Positions 6,809 to 13,621 of a stretch of 31,881 nucleotides of DNA are shown in pieces; within the stretch, counting starts at the first letter, position 1, and every line of letters begins with the position of its first letter. This DNA comes from UMGS363 sp051891935 (GTDB taxonomy: Bacteria; Bacillota; Clostridia; Oscillospirales; Ruminococcaceae). The translations under genes and the position numbers were made by a program. The notes beneath the pieces are model-generated. The model was not told the origin of the DNA, did not search any database, and saw nothing but the letters and a program-made list of their open reading frames with translations. The stretch covers positions 1-31,881 of the forward strand of contig JBJFFR010000163.1 in assembly GCA_051891935.1 (NCBI GenBank), read 5' to 3'.

Positions 6809-9472
6809 ATGGCAGACAATAGTTTAAAAAGCATAAACGGTTCAGCGCTCGGACTTTCGTCATCGGCGGCGGAGGAAAGGCTGCTCCGATACGGTGAAAA
6901 CAAGCTTGCAAGCAGGAAAAGAACTGCTCCGTTAAAGATTTTTCTCGGTCAGTTCCGTGATGTTATGGTCATAATACTTCTGATCGCAACAGCGGCTTCG
7001 ATATTTCTCGGCGAGGTCTATGACGCGCTGACAATAATTATAATAGTGCTGCTGAATGCAGTTTTGGGCTTTATTCAGGAGTATAAGACCGAAAAAACGC
7101 TTATTGCGCTGAAAAATATGACTGCGCCGAATGCAAAGGTCTACCGTGACGGACATCTGACCGAGCTCCCTGCGGCGTTGCTCGTCCCGGGGGATGTTAT
7201 TGCGCTTGAAGCAGGCGACAAGATACCTGCCGATGCTGCGCTTCTTGAAAGCAGGGGACTTTTTGCCGAGGAAAGTATTCTTACGGGGGAGTCTGCTCCT
7301 GTGGCAAAATCGGCAGGCTCGTCCGATGACGCCGATAATTCTATCGGAAAGCCGAACATCGTTTACAGCGGCACAATAGTAACAAAAGGAACGGCTCTTG
7401 CAAAGGTCATTGCAACGGGTATTTCAGCACAGGTCGGAAAAATATCGGGAATGCTGACCGATATCGAGGAGGAAGAAACTCCGCTCCAGAAAAGGCTTGG
7501 TGAGCTTGGCAGGGTGGTTGCGATAATATGCACGGCTGTCTGCGTTGTTGTCGCAGGAGCAGGGATAATCCACGGCGAACCGCCGTTTGCAATGCTTATG
7601 ACGGGCATATCCGTTGCGATCGCTGCTATTCCCGAGGGGCTTCCCGCAACGGTAACGATAGCTCTGGCTCTTGCAGTCCGCCGAATGCTTGCACAGAAAG
7701 CGCTCGTTCACAAGCTTCACTCGGTTGAAACGCTCGGCTGCGCATCTGTAATATGCACGGACAAAACGGGAACCGTCACCGAGAATAAAATGACCGTTAC
7801 AAAAGTATTCTGCGGCGATAAGCTTTACAATATCTCGGGCAGCGGCTATAATATCCAAGGCGGTCTGACCTTGGACGGAAAGAATGTCAACCCAAGCTCA
7901 GACAAGACCCTGACCGAGCTTATGCACTGCGCAGTCCTTTGCAACAATGCCGATATCAGCGCACCGAATCCGATATCGCAGCGTGAACGTGGACAGATAA
8001 AGTCCTTCGGCAGAAAAGAGGAGTGGAACACCGCAGGCGACCCGACCGAGATAGCACTTCTTATAATGGCTGCAAAATCGGGATTTACCTCGGAAAAGCT
8101 TTGCCATTGTTTCCACAAAAACGAGGAGATACCGTTCGACAGCGAAACTCGCTGCATGACTGTGATCTGCTCGGGCGGTTCGGGAAAAACAGCCTTTACA
8201 AAGGGTGCGTTTGATGTTATCCTGCCCCGATGCTCGTTTGTAATGACAAGCGATGGAGTAAAGCCGCTTACGCCTTCTCTGCGCCGAAGCCTTGAAGCCG
8301 AGCATGAAAAGCTGACAGGTGAAGCGCTCCGTGTGCTTGCTTTCTGTGAAAAGAATACAGACAGCGGAAGTGAAAACGGTATGATCTTCCTCGGACTTGC
8401 AGGAATGACCGACCCTCCACGTCCCGAGGCGATTGAAGCCGTGAAGCTTTGCCGAAAAGCGCACATCCGAACGGTGATGATAACGGGCGATCACAAAAAT
8501 ACCGCTGCAGCAATTGCGAAAAAGGCAGGCATCCTCCGAGGAAATGATATCGTTCTGACAGGAGAGGAGCTTTCAAAATTGTCCGATGACGAGCTTGATG
8601 AAGTTATCGACAAAGCAGCCGTTTATGCCCGTGCAACTCCCGAGGATAAGCTTCGCATCGTCCGTGCGTTCAAACGCCGAGGCGAGATAGTCACGATGAC
8701 GGGCGACGGAGTAAACGACGCTCCTGCGGTAAAGGAAGCGTCTATCGGCGTAGCTATGGGAATAACGGGAACGGACGTAACAAAGGAAGCTGCCGATGTT
8801 GTGCTGCTTGACGACAACTTTGCAACGCTCGTCAAGGCGGTCGAACAGGGCAGAGGAATATATGCGAACATACGGAAATTCGTGCGTTATCTGCTCTCCT
8901 GCAATATCGGAGAGGTGCTGACAATGTTCCTTGGTATCATAATGGGAATGCCGGTAGTGCTGCTGCCTACTCAATTGCTGCTTGTAAATCTTGCAACGGA
9001 CGGACTGCCTGCGGTCGCACTCGGAGTAGAGCCGACCGAGCGTGAATGTATGAATAAGCCGCCCCGAAAAGCGAACGAAAGCTTTTTCTCGGGCGGACTT
9101 ATGGCGAAGATAGTGTTCAGAGGGATATTGATAGGCGCTTGTACGCTCGGCTGCTTTATGCTTACACGGTATATGTCGGGAAATCTTGAAACCGCAAGAA
9201 CAGCAGCGCTTTTTACCCTTGTTATGACGCAGCTTGCGCACGTTTTTGAGTGCAAATCGGAAACAAAGAACATCTTCACCGTTCCGTATTTCAACAATCC
9301 GAAGCTCCTGCTTGCGGTATTGTCCTCATTTTGTATAATCATGGCGGCGATATATCTGCCTTTTATGCAGATGATTTTTTCGACAACAGCCTTGTCGGGA
9401 CAACAGCTTGCGATAGCGTTCGGGTTTGCAATATTCGCACCGCTGCTTCAATGCGTAATGCGTAATTCGTAA
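6809..9472 (+). CDS. P-type cation-transporting ATPase (P2A, calcium-type)
   Basis: ATP-driven membrane pump of 887 residues. AGGAGAG precedes the ATG at 6809. The N-terminal cation-ATPase domain has LSSSAAEERLLRYGENKL. The actuator-domain TGES is near residue 158. M4 has VAIAAIPEGLPATVTIAL, and this PEGLP form is typical of Ca2+/P2A pumps. The phosphorylated Asp is in CTDKTGT near residue 317. The nucleotide-binding domain spans about 340-580, with FTKGAFD. The hinge TGDGVNDAPA is near residue 631, followed by the M5-M10 bundle with NLATDGLPA. Calcium export is the likely role, though Mn2+ cannot be excluded. The C-terminus runs into heptad repeat D, so its last residues (CVMRNS) and the TAA stop are repeat-encoded and the normal short tail is probably lost. 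A TATAAT at 6708-6713 could be its -10, but no good -35 is visible. Confidence 0.95.
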   Translation: MADNSLKSINGSALGLSSSAAEERLLRYGENKLASRKRTAPLKIFLGQFRDVMVIILLIATAASIFLGEVYDALTIIIIVLLNAVLGFIQEYKTEKTLIALKNMTAPNAKVYRDGHLTELPAALLVPGDVIALEAGDKIPADAALLESRGLFAEESILTGESAPVAKSAGSSDDADNSIGKPNIVYSGTIVTKGTALAKVIATGISAQVGKISGMLTDIEEEETPLQKRLGELGRVVAIICTAVCVVVAGAGIIHGEPPFAMLMTGISVAIAAIPEGLPATVTIALALAVRRMLAQKALVHKLHSVETLGCASVICTDKTGTVTENKMTVTKVFCGDKLYNISGSGYNIQGGLTLDGKNVNPSSDKTLTELMHCAVLCNNADISAPNPISQRERGQIKSFGRKEEWNTAGDPTEIALLIMAAKSGFTSEKLCHCFHKNEEIPFDSETRCMTVICSGGSGKTAFTKGAFDVILPRCSFVMTSDGVKPLTPSLRRSLEAEHEKLTGEALRVLAFCEKNTDSGSENGMIFLGLAGMTDPPRPEAIEAVKLCRKAHIRTVMITGDHKNTAAAIAKKAGILRGNDIVLTGEELSKLSDDELDEVIDKAAVYARATPEDKLRIVRAFKRRGEIVTMTGDGVNDAPAVKEASIGVAMGITGTDVTKEAADVVLLDDNFATLVKAVEQGRGIYANIRKFVRYLLSCNIGEVLTMFLGIIMGMPVVLLPTQLLLVNLATDGLPAVALGVEPTERECMNKPPRKANESFFSGGLMAKIVFRGILIGACTLGCFMLTRYMSGNLETARTAALFTLVMTQLAHVFECKSETKNIFTVPYFNNPKLLLAVLSSFCIIMAAIYLPFMQMIFSTTALSGQQLAIAFGFAIFAPLLQCVMRNS

Positions 9473-9482
9473 TGCGTAATTA
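9450..9482 (+). repeat. Heptad stop-repeat copy D
   Basis: Same heptad order as copy A, in the sense orientation of the ATPase gene. The repeat overlaps the last coding codons: the ATPase frame reads through three units and stops on the TAA of the fourth. Confidence 0.93.
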
Positions 9483-9489
9483 TAATTTT

Positions 9490-9600
9490 CCGGTGCTGCG
9501 AAGCCAAGCAGCTGATCCAGCTGAGCACAGCTGGCGAGGGTTTTTAGGGGCGAGCAGCCCCTAAATCGCTCTCCGCAGAGAGCGAAACTCTCTAAACTTT
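9490..9600 (-). repeat. GC-rich dispersed module, copy 1
   Basis: Its reverse complement contains GAGTTTCGCTCTC, GAGAGCGA, AGGGGCT, CCCTAAAAACCCTCG and GCTGCTTGGCTTCGC. The same ordered blocks recur at 10255-10395 and 26401-26520. It includes small hairpins (AGAGCGA/TCGCTCT and AGGGGC/GCCCCT). Confidence 0.8.
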
Positions 9601-9642
9601 ATCAAAACATTTGCCGCAATAGCAACGTATCTATAAAATCAA

Positions 9643-9730
9643 AAGCGCAATTCACGATCAAAAAGCTAAAACAGAATGTGAGGAATCGGTCTGTAAACCT
9701 TAAATTCGTGAATTGCGCTTATTCTTTTTT
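9643..9730 (+). terminator. Terminator-like hairpin after the ATPase gene
   Basis: Perfect 15-bp arms 9643-9657 and 9706-9720 with a 48-nt loop, followed by ATTCTTTTTT. The arms carry the shared CGCAATTCAC core. The long loop is unusual for an intrinsic terminator and is homologous to the loop of the mirror hairpin at 10169-10244. Confidence 0.75.
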
Positions 9731-9754
9731 CCTAAAATAAACTATCCTCGGTGT

Positions 9755-9785
9755 AAAATGCTTTGAGCGAAGCGATAAGCATTTT
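9755..9785. repeat. Short hairpin with GAGCGAAGCG loop
   Basis: Arms AAAATGCTT (9755-9763) and AAGCATTTT (9777-9785) around the loop TGAGCGAAGCGAT. It belongs to the same style as the hairpins at 10033-10066 and 10096-10140. Confidence 0.75.
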
Positions 9786-9838
9786 AAGCCGACAGGATAT
9801 GAGCAGCTGTGCGGAATCTAACAGAAAAACAAATAACC

Positions 9839-9864
9839 GTAGGGGCGGATTCCATATTCGCCCG
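9839..9864. repeat. GTAGGGG-type palindrome
   Basis: Starts GTAGGGGCGGAT and ends ATTCGCCCG, a variant of the GTAGGGGACGGG...CCCGTCCCC dispersed palindrome. Confidence 0.65.
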
Positions 9865-9911
9865 TTAATAATGCCTTTTTGCTGAAAAATTTTGTTTATG
9901 CCGAACAATTT

Positions 9912-9934
9912 GTAGGGGATGGGTTTCCCGTCCC
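9912..9934. repeat. GTAGGGG-type palindrome
   Basis: GTAGGGGATGGG followed by TTTCCCGTCCC. It is closely related to the copies at 17053-17078 and 26577-26650. Confidence 0.75.
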
Positions 9935-10032
9935 ACAGCTGTGAAGCCATTTTAGGTCATATATCCTGCGGTTTTGCATTTTCCGCTGAAAGTGATTCCA
10001 TAACCGTATTGTAACGACAGTTGTTCCGTTGT

Positions 10033-10066
10033 GTGAAAACACCTTCGCTTCGCTCATTGTTTTCAC
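10033..10066. repeat. Short hairpin with CGCTTCGCTC loop
   Basis: Arms GTGAAAACA (10033-10041) and TGTTTTCAC (10058-10066). The loop contains TTCGCTTCGCTC, the reverse complement of the GAGCGAAGCG loop at 9764-9776. Confidence 0.75.
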
Positions 10067-10095
10067 GTTCATATTGAATAGCTGTTCATATTGAG

Positions 10096-10140
10096 TTGAA
10101 GCGTAAATACACTCACTGCGTTCGTGTATTTACGCTTCAA
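10096..10140. repeat. Perfect 17-bp hairpin
   Basis: Arms 10096-10112 and 10124-10140 are perfectly complementary around the 11-nt loop TCACTGCGTTC. The reverse of that loop (GAACGCAGTGA) echoes the GAGCGAAGCG loops nearby. Confidence 0.85.
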
Positions 10141-10159
10141 GGATAGTTTGTTTTAGAAA

Positions 10160-10244
10160 AAAAGAATTAGCGCAATTCACGATTTTTTGGTTTACAAAAC
10201 GATTTCTCACGTTCTGATTTAACCTTTTGTTCGTGAATTGCGCT
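10160..10244 (-). terminator. Terminator-like hairpin after htpG
   Basis: Perfect 14-bp arms 10169-10182 and 10231-10244. On the minus strand they are followed by TAATTCTTTTTTTC. It is the mirror counterpart of 9643-9730, including a recognisably homologous 48-nt loop. Confidence 0.75.
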
Positions 10245-10254
10245 TTTTGATTTG

Positions 10255-10395
10255 TTAGTGATTTCGCTATTGTTAAAAGCTTTTCGCTATAATTTAGGGA
10301 GTTTCGCTCTTGCGAGAGCGACCAAAGGGCTTCCGCCCTCTGGACACCTGACGAGCTGTGCCCAGCTCGACCGGCTGCTTGGCTTCGCGGTTTAA
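10255..10395 (+). repeat. GC-rich dispersed module, copy 2
   Basis: Blocks in order are GGGAGTTTCGCTCT, GAGAGCGA, AAGGGCTTCCGCCCTC, CGAGCTG...CAGCTCG, CGGCTGCTTGGCTTCGCGG and TTTAAC. It aligns with the reverse of 9490-9600 and with 26401-26520. Confidence 0.8.
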
Positions 10396-10416
10396 CCACA
10401 TACGTTAGTTTCGCAA

Positions 10417-10450
10417 TAATTACGCATTACGAATTACGAATTACGCATTA
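10417..10450 (-). repeat. Heptad stop-repeat copy E
   Basis: On the minus strand it reads TAATGCG, TAATTCG, TAATTCG, TAATGCG, TAATTA. Its first TAA (10450-10448) is exactly the stop codon of htpG. Confidence 0.93.
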
Positions 10451-12358
10451 TTTTTTCTCTACCATAAGCGAACATACAAGATTCGAGAATGCAAGAGGAT
10501 CGTCTATCGGCATACCTTCGATAAGGAGTGCTTCTGTATAGAGTATCTTGCTGTAGTCTGCAAGCTTTGCCTTGTCGTTTGCATATAATTCTTTGAGAAC
10601 ATTGAATATTTCGTGGTTCGGATTTATTTCGAGAACCTTCTGTGCCTTTACGTTCTGATCGGTCGGCATTGCTGCAAAGGTCTTTTCCATTTCAAGCGAG
10701 ATCTCACCCTCGTTTGTGATGCAGACAGGATGCGATTTAAGCCTTTCGGAGAGCTTTGCGGAGTTTACCTTTCCGTCAAGAGCCTTTGCGATCTCTTCAA
10801 GCATATCCTTGCTTTCTTCGGAGAGCTTCTTGAACTCTTCCTTTTCCTCGGGTGAATCGAGGTCGAGGTCTGCGTCCGAAACGGACTTGAACTGCTTGCC
10901 GTTGTATTCTTCAAGGACTTTAAGTGCGAACTCGTCAACGCTTTCCGTGAGGTAGAGTATCTCGAAGCCCTTATCCTTGACGACCTCGGTCTGCGGAAGT
11001 GCGTCTACCTTATCAACGGTTTCGCCTGCTGCATAGTAGATATACTTCTGGTCTTCCTTCATTCTCTCGGTATATTCATCGAGGGTTACAAGCTTCTTTT
11101 CGTTCGAGGAATGGAAAAGAAGGAGATCCTTCAGCAGCTCCTTATTTGCACCGTAGCCGTTGTAAACGCCGAACTTTATCTGCATTCCGAAGTTCTTCCA
11201 GAGCTGCTCATACTTTTCACGGTCGTTATTAAGCATCTTTTTAAGCTCGTTCTTGATCGTCTTTTCAAGCGACTTTGCGATAAGCTTGAGCTGTCTGTCG
11301 TGCTGGAGCATTTCACGGGAGATATTGAGGGAAAGATCCTGCGAGTCAACAAGACCTCTTACGAAGCAGAAGTGGTCGGGGATAAGATCTTCACACTTAT
11401 CCATGATAAGCACGCCGCTTGAATAGAGCTGGAGACCTTTTTTATAGTTCTTGCTGTAAAAATCCATCGGTGTATTTGCAGGAACATAGAGAAGTGCGTC
11501 GTATGTTGCTGTACCCTCTGTCTTAACGTGGATATGGCAGAGCGGATCCATGTAATCGTAGTATTTTTCCTTATAGAACTTGTTGTAGTCCTCGTCGGTA
11601 AGCTCGTTTTTGTTTTTGCGCCAGATAGGAGTCATGCTGTTGAGAGTTTCTTCCTCAACGGTCGTTTCATATTCCGCAGGGATATCGTCAACGCCCGTTC
11701 CTTCTTTGAGGTGATCGTGTTCCATATCCATTTTAATTGGATAGTGGATATAGTCGGAGTATTTCTTGATGAGCGACTTTATCTTCCACTGCATGAGGAA
11801 TTCGCTGTATTCCTCATCGTCGGTATCATCCTTGAGGAAGATCTTTACCTGTGTGCCGACGCTGTCCTTTTCGGCTTCTTCAATAGTATAGCCGTCAACG
11901 CCCTCGGATTCCCAGAGGTAAGCCTGATCGGAGCCGAATGCCTTTGTGAGCACCTGCACCTTTTTTGCTACCATGAATGCGGAGTAGAAGCCTACGCCGA
12001 ACTGACCGATGATATCAACGTCCTCGGCGGTGTTGTTTTCATCGCTCTTGAAGCCGAGCGAGCCGCTGTTTGCGATCGTGCCGAGATTGCTGTCGAGCTC
12101 GTCCTTTGTCATACCGATACCGTTATCGGAAACGGTGATGATCTTGTTATCCTTATCAACATCAATTCTGATGAGGAAATCGGAACGGTTCATTCCAACG
12201 CTGCTGTCGGTGAGAGATTTAAAATAGAGCTTATCCATAGCATCGCTTGCATTTGAGATTATCTCACGGAGAAAGATCTCCTTGTGGGTATAGATCGAGT
12301 TGATCATCATATCAAGCAAACGCTTGGATTCTGCTTTGAACTGCTTTGTCTTTGACAT
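10448..12358 (-). CDS. htpG: Molecular chaperone HtpG (bacterial Hsp90)
   Basis: ATP-dependent homodimeric cytoplasmic chaperone for late folding of client proteins. I place the start at the ATG at 12358 (MSKTKQFKAESKRLLDMM), the usual HtpG opening, giving 636 residues; ten extra in-frame codons upstream are leader. AGAGGAAG lies about 10 nt before. The N-terminal GHKL ATPase shows EIISNASDAMDKL, SDNGIGMT and IGQFGVGFYSAFMVA. The middle domain has GVLIMDKCEDLIPDHF and LNISREMLQ. A C-terminal dimerisation domain with LEINPNHEIF follows. It is complete and ends in VEKK. It is a single-gene unit transcribed from a consensus promoter that overlaps a perfect CIRCE operator, so HrcA control is expected. 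The stop codon is the first unit of heptad repeat E. Confidence 0.97.
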   Translation of the reverse strand: MSKTKQFKAESKRLLDMMINSIYTHKEIFLREIISNASDAMDKLYFKSLTDSSVGMNRSDFLIRIDVDKDNKIITVSDNGIGMTKDELDSNLGTIANSGSLGFKSDENNTAEDVDIIGQFGVGFYSAFMVAKKVQVLTKAFGSDQAYLWESEGVDGYTIEEAEKDSVGTQVKIFLKDDTDDEEYSEFLMQWKIKSLIKKYSDYIHYPIKMDMEHDHLKEGTGVDDIPAEYETTVEEETLNSMTPIWRKNKNELTDEDYNKFYKEKYYDYMDPLCHIHVKTEGTATYDALLYVPANTPMDFYSKNYKKGLQLYSSGVLIMDKCEDLIPDHFCFVRGLVDSQDLSLNISREMLQHDRQLKLIAKSLEKTIKNELKKMLNNDREKYEQLWKNFGMQIKFGVYNGYGANKELLKDLLLFHSSNEKKLVTLDEYTERMKEDQKYIYYAAGETVDKVDALPQTEVVKDKGFEILYLTESVDEFALKVLEEYNGKQFKSVSDADLDLDSPEEKEEFKKLSEESKDMLEEIAKALDGKVNSAKLSERLKSHPVCITNEGEISLEMEKTFAAMPTDQNVKAQKVLEINPNHEIFNVLKELYANDKAKLADYSKILYTEALLIEGMPIDDPLAFSNLVCSLMVEKK

Positions 12359-12404
12359 AATAAGTACACTTCCTCTGAAAATTAGCAATTGTATTGTTTG
12401 AGTG

Positions 12405-12431
12405 TTAGCACTCTAACTATTTGAGTGCTAA
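12405..12431. promoter_or_regulatory. CIRCE operator (HrcA binding site)
   Basis: TTAGCACTC (12405-12413), a 9-nt spacer, and GAGTGCTAA (12423-12431), a perfect match to the CIRCE consensus. It begins 4 nt downstream of the htpG -10 box and covers the predicted transcription start. Confidence 0.97.
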
Positions 12432-12435
12432 TGTT

Positions 12436-12464
12436 ATTATAGCTCTTTGCATTAATGATTTCAA
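12436..12464 (-). promoter_or_regulatory. Sigma-A promoter of htpG
   Basis: On the minus strand TTGAAA (12464-12459), 17 nt, and TATAAT (12441-12436), immediately upstream of CIRCE. Confidence 0.88.
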
Positions 12465-12615
12465 GAGGTTCAGAATATTGTTTACATTTTATACATAATT
12501 AGCCAACAATTATCAAAACTCATTTTGTACTTGTACGTTCAAAGCAACAAATTATTGTCAAAAAGGAATACAATATGTATTTAATATATAATTATATACA
12601 ATAAGTCGAATAATT

Positions 12616-13098
12616 TTACAGCTCGTGATAATAAGGGCAGATATCGGAATAACCGCCGTCTTTTCTGCGAAAGCCCTTCGGGATCGTTCCAAGCTGCGTA
12701 AAGCCGAGCCTTTCGTAAAGATGACGGGCATGGATATTCTCCGCAACGACAGCGTTGAACTGCAGAACGCCGAAGCCGAACTCTTTTCCCGTTTTCAGCG
12801 AATCGGAAACAAGCGCTTCGCCGATATGCTCTCCTCTGCGAGCCTTGTCAACGGCATAGCTTGCGTTGCAGATATGTCCGCATCTTCCTATATTATTGGG
12901 ATGAAGGATATACAGACCGCAGATATCGCCGTTATCGTCCTCGGCAACTCCGCAATAGGTCTGCGAAGCAAAGAACTCCCGTCCGCTTTCGGGGGTAAGG
13001 TCTTCCTCCTGCGGAAAAGCAACGCCCTCATCAACAACTGTATTCCATATCCTTATCATTTCGGGAATGTCGTTTTCGACGTATTTTCTTACTTTCAT
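12616..13098 (-). CDS. GNAT family N-acetyltransferase
   Basis: A 160-residue acetyl-CoA-dependent transferase of the GCN5-related fold. The ATG at 13098 follows AAAGGAG with an 8-nt gap. The protein opens with KVRKYVENDIPEMIRIWN, the typical GNAT beta1-alpha1. Motif A appears around YAVDKARRGEHIGEALVSDSL, where the R/Q-x-x-G-x-G/A acetyl-CoA loop is RRGEHIGEA. Motif B is HARHLYERLGFTQLGTIPKGFRRKDGGYSD, with the YERLGF signature. The end resembles the phosphinothricin/RimI-like group that finishes with a tyrosine-rich strand. The substrate is not deducible. It stands alone, about 250 bp upstream of htpG on the same strand. Confidence 0.9.
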   Translation of the reverse strand: MKVRKYVENDIPEMIRIWNTVVDEGVAFPQEEDLTPESGREFFASQTYCGVAEDDNGDICGLYILHPNNIGRCGHICNASYAVDKARRGEHIGEALVSDSLKTGKEFGFGVLQFNAVVAENIHARHLYERLGFTQLGTIPKGFRRKDGGYSDICPYYHEL

Positions 13099-13122
13099 AG
13101 TCCTGCTCCTTTATACAAATAG

Positions 13123-13242
13123 TTATTTGTTATAAATATTATCCTTATGGTAAACATCAAACATCACCCGGAACAGCACTCCTGCCAAAGCGAGCGCACA
13201 TCCAAGACCCGTATAAAACACGGCAATAAAAACATCCGGCAA
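13123..13242 (-). CDS. Possible tiny single-pass membrane protein or gene remnant
   Basis: A 39-codon frame from TTG, ending 24 nt before the GNAT start. The product has a clear hydrophobic helix, VFIAVFYTGLGCALALAGVL, followed by a charged tail, FRVMFDVYHKDNIYNK. The amino-acid pattern looks like a real membrane peptide. Against it, the start lies inside the tRNA terminator hairpin, the ribosome site is weak (AGG only), and the frame stays open upstream into the tRNA. It may be the 3' remnant of a lost gene. Confidence 0.3.
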   Translation of the reverse strand: MPDVFIAVFYTGLGCALALAGVLFRVMFDVYHKDNIYNK

Positions 13243-13262
13243 ACAAAACCTGTTTGCCGGAT
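13225..13262 (-). terminator. Terminator of tRNA-Ser
   Basis: Perfect 12-bp GC-rich arms 13234-13245 and 13251-13262 around a 5-nt loop. On the minus strand they are followed by GTTTTTATTG. It lies just after the encoded CCA of the tRNA. Confidence 0.88.
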
Positions 13263-13264
13263 CT

Positions 13265-13353
13265 TGGCGGAGACGGCGAGATTCGAACTCGCGGGAGATT
13301 GCTCTCTAACTGATTTCGAGTCAGCCCCGTTATGACCACTTCGATACGTCTCC
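13265..13353 (-). tRNA. tRNA-Ser (anticodon CGA)
   Basis: On the minus strand the acceptor GGAGACG pairs with CGTCTCC, followed by discriminator G, typical of serine tRNAs, and an encoded CCA (13267-13265). The anticodon arm CTGA-CTCGAAA-TCAG gives anticodon CGA, reading UCG. A long variable arm (GAGAGCAATCTC) confirms the class II serine type. The T arm is GCGAG-TTCGAAT-CTCGC. Total length is 89 nt. It is transcribed alone, with its own promoter and terminator. Confidence 0.95.
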
Positions 13354-13414
13354 AAATATTATAAATTGCGGTTTCAATATGCGGTTTCCTGCATTTTCTA
13401 CCGACAGCTTAGAT

Positions 13415-13443
13415 ATTATAACACAATATTACTAAAAAATCAA
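13415..13443 (-). promoter_or_regulatory. Promoter of tRNA-Ser
   Basis: On the minus strand TTGATT (13443-13438), 17 nt, and TATAAT (13420-13415). It is divergent from the promoter at 13503-13531. Confidence 0.82.
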
Positions 13444-13502
13444 GTCCTTTTTTAAATTTATCCATATATTTTTCTGAAAAATGTCGAAAGTGCAATTTTT
13501 CA

Positions 13503-13531
13503 TTGACTTTTAATGCTATACGTTGTATAAT
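13503..13531 (+). promoter_or_regulatory. Promoter of the CmpB-type membrane protein
   Basis: TTGACT (13503-13508), 17 nt, TATAAT (13526-13531). The predicted leader is about 85 nt to the ATG at 13622. Confidence 0.87.
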
Positions 13532-13621
13532 ATAAGCACAATAACACAGGGCAAAAACAGGGATCTTGTCCTATTCATTACAAACCAACATTCAAGAATT
13601 GACAAAAAGAGGGAAATTATT

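Larger units (their letters stand above)
9450..10450. repeat. One-kilobase mirror-image inverted duplication between convergent genes
   Basis: This gene-free stretch is two diverged inverted copies of one module chain. From each end inward come the heptad repeat (9450-9482 against 10417-10450) and the GC-rich module with GCCAAGCAGC and AGAGCGA (about 9490-9600 against 10255-10395). Then come the CGCAATTCAC hairpin including its long loop (9643-9720 against 10169-10244), and TAAAATAAACTATCC at 9734 against its reverse near 10140-10155. The centre (about 9740-10130) is not mirrored. It holds separate hairpins and GTAGGGG repeats. No coding gene is supported inside; the short frames at 9732-9950 and 10130-10399 are made of repeats. 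Confidence 0.8.

Noticed and set aside
9732..9950. Minus-strand frame between the ATPase gene and htpG
   Set aside because: Composed of hairpin and GTAGGGG repeat sequence; no ribosome site.
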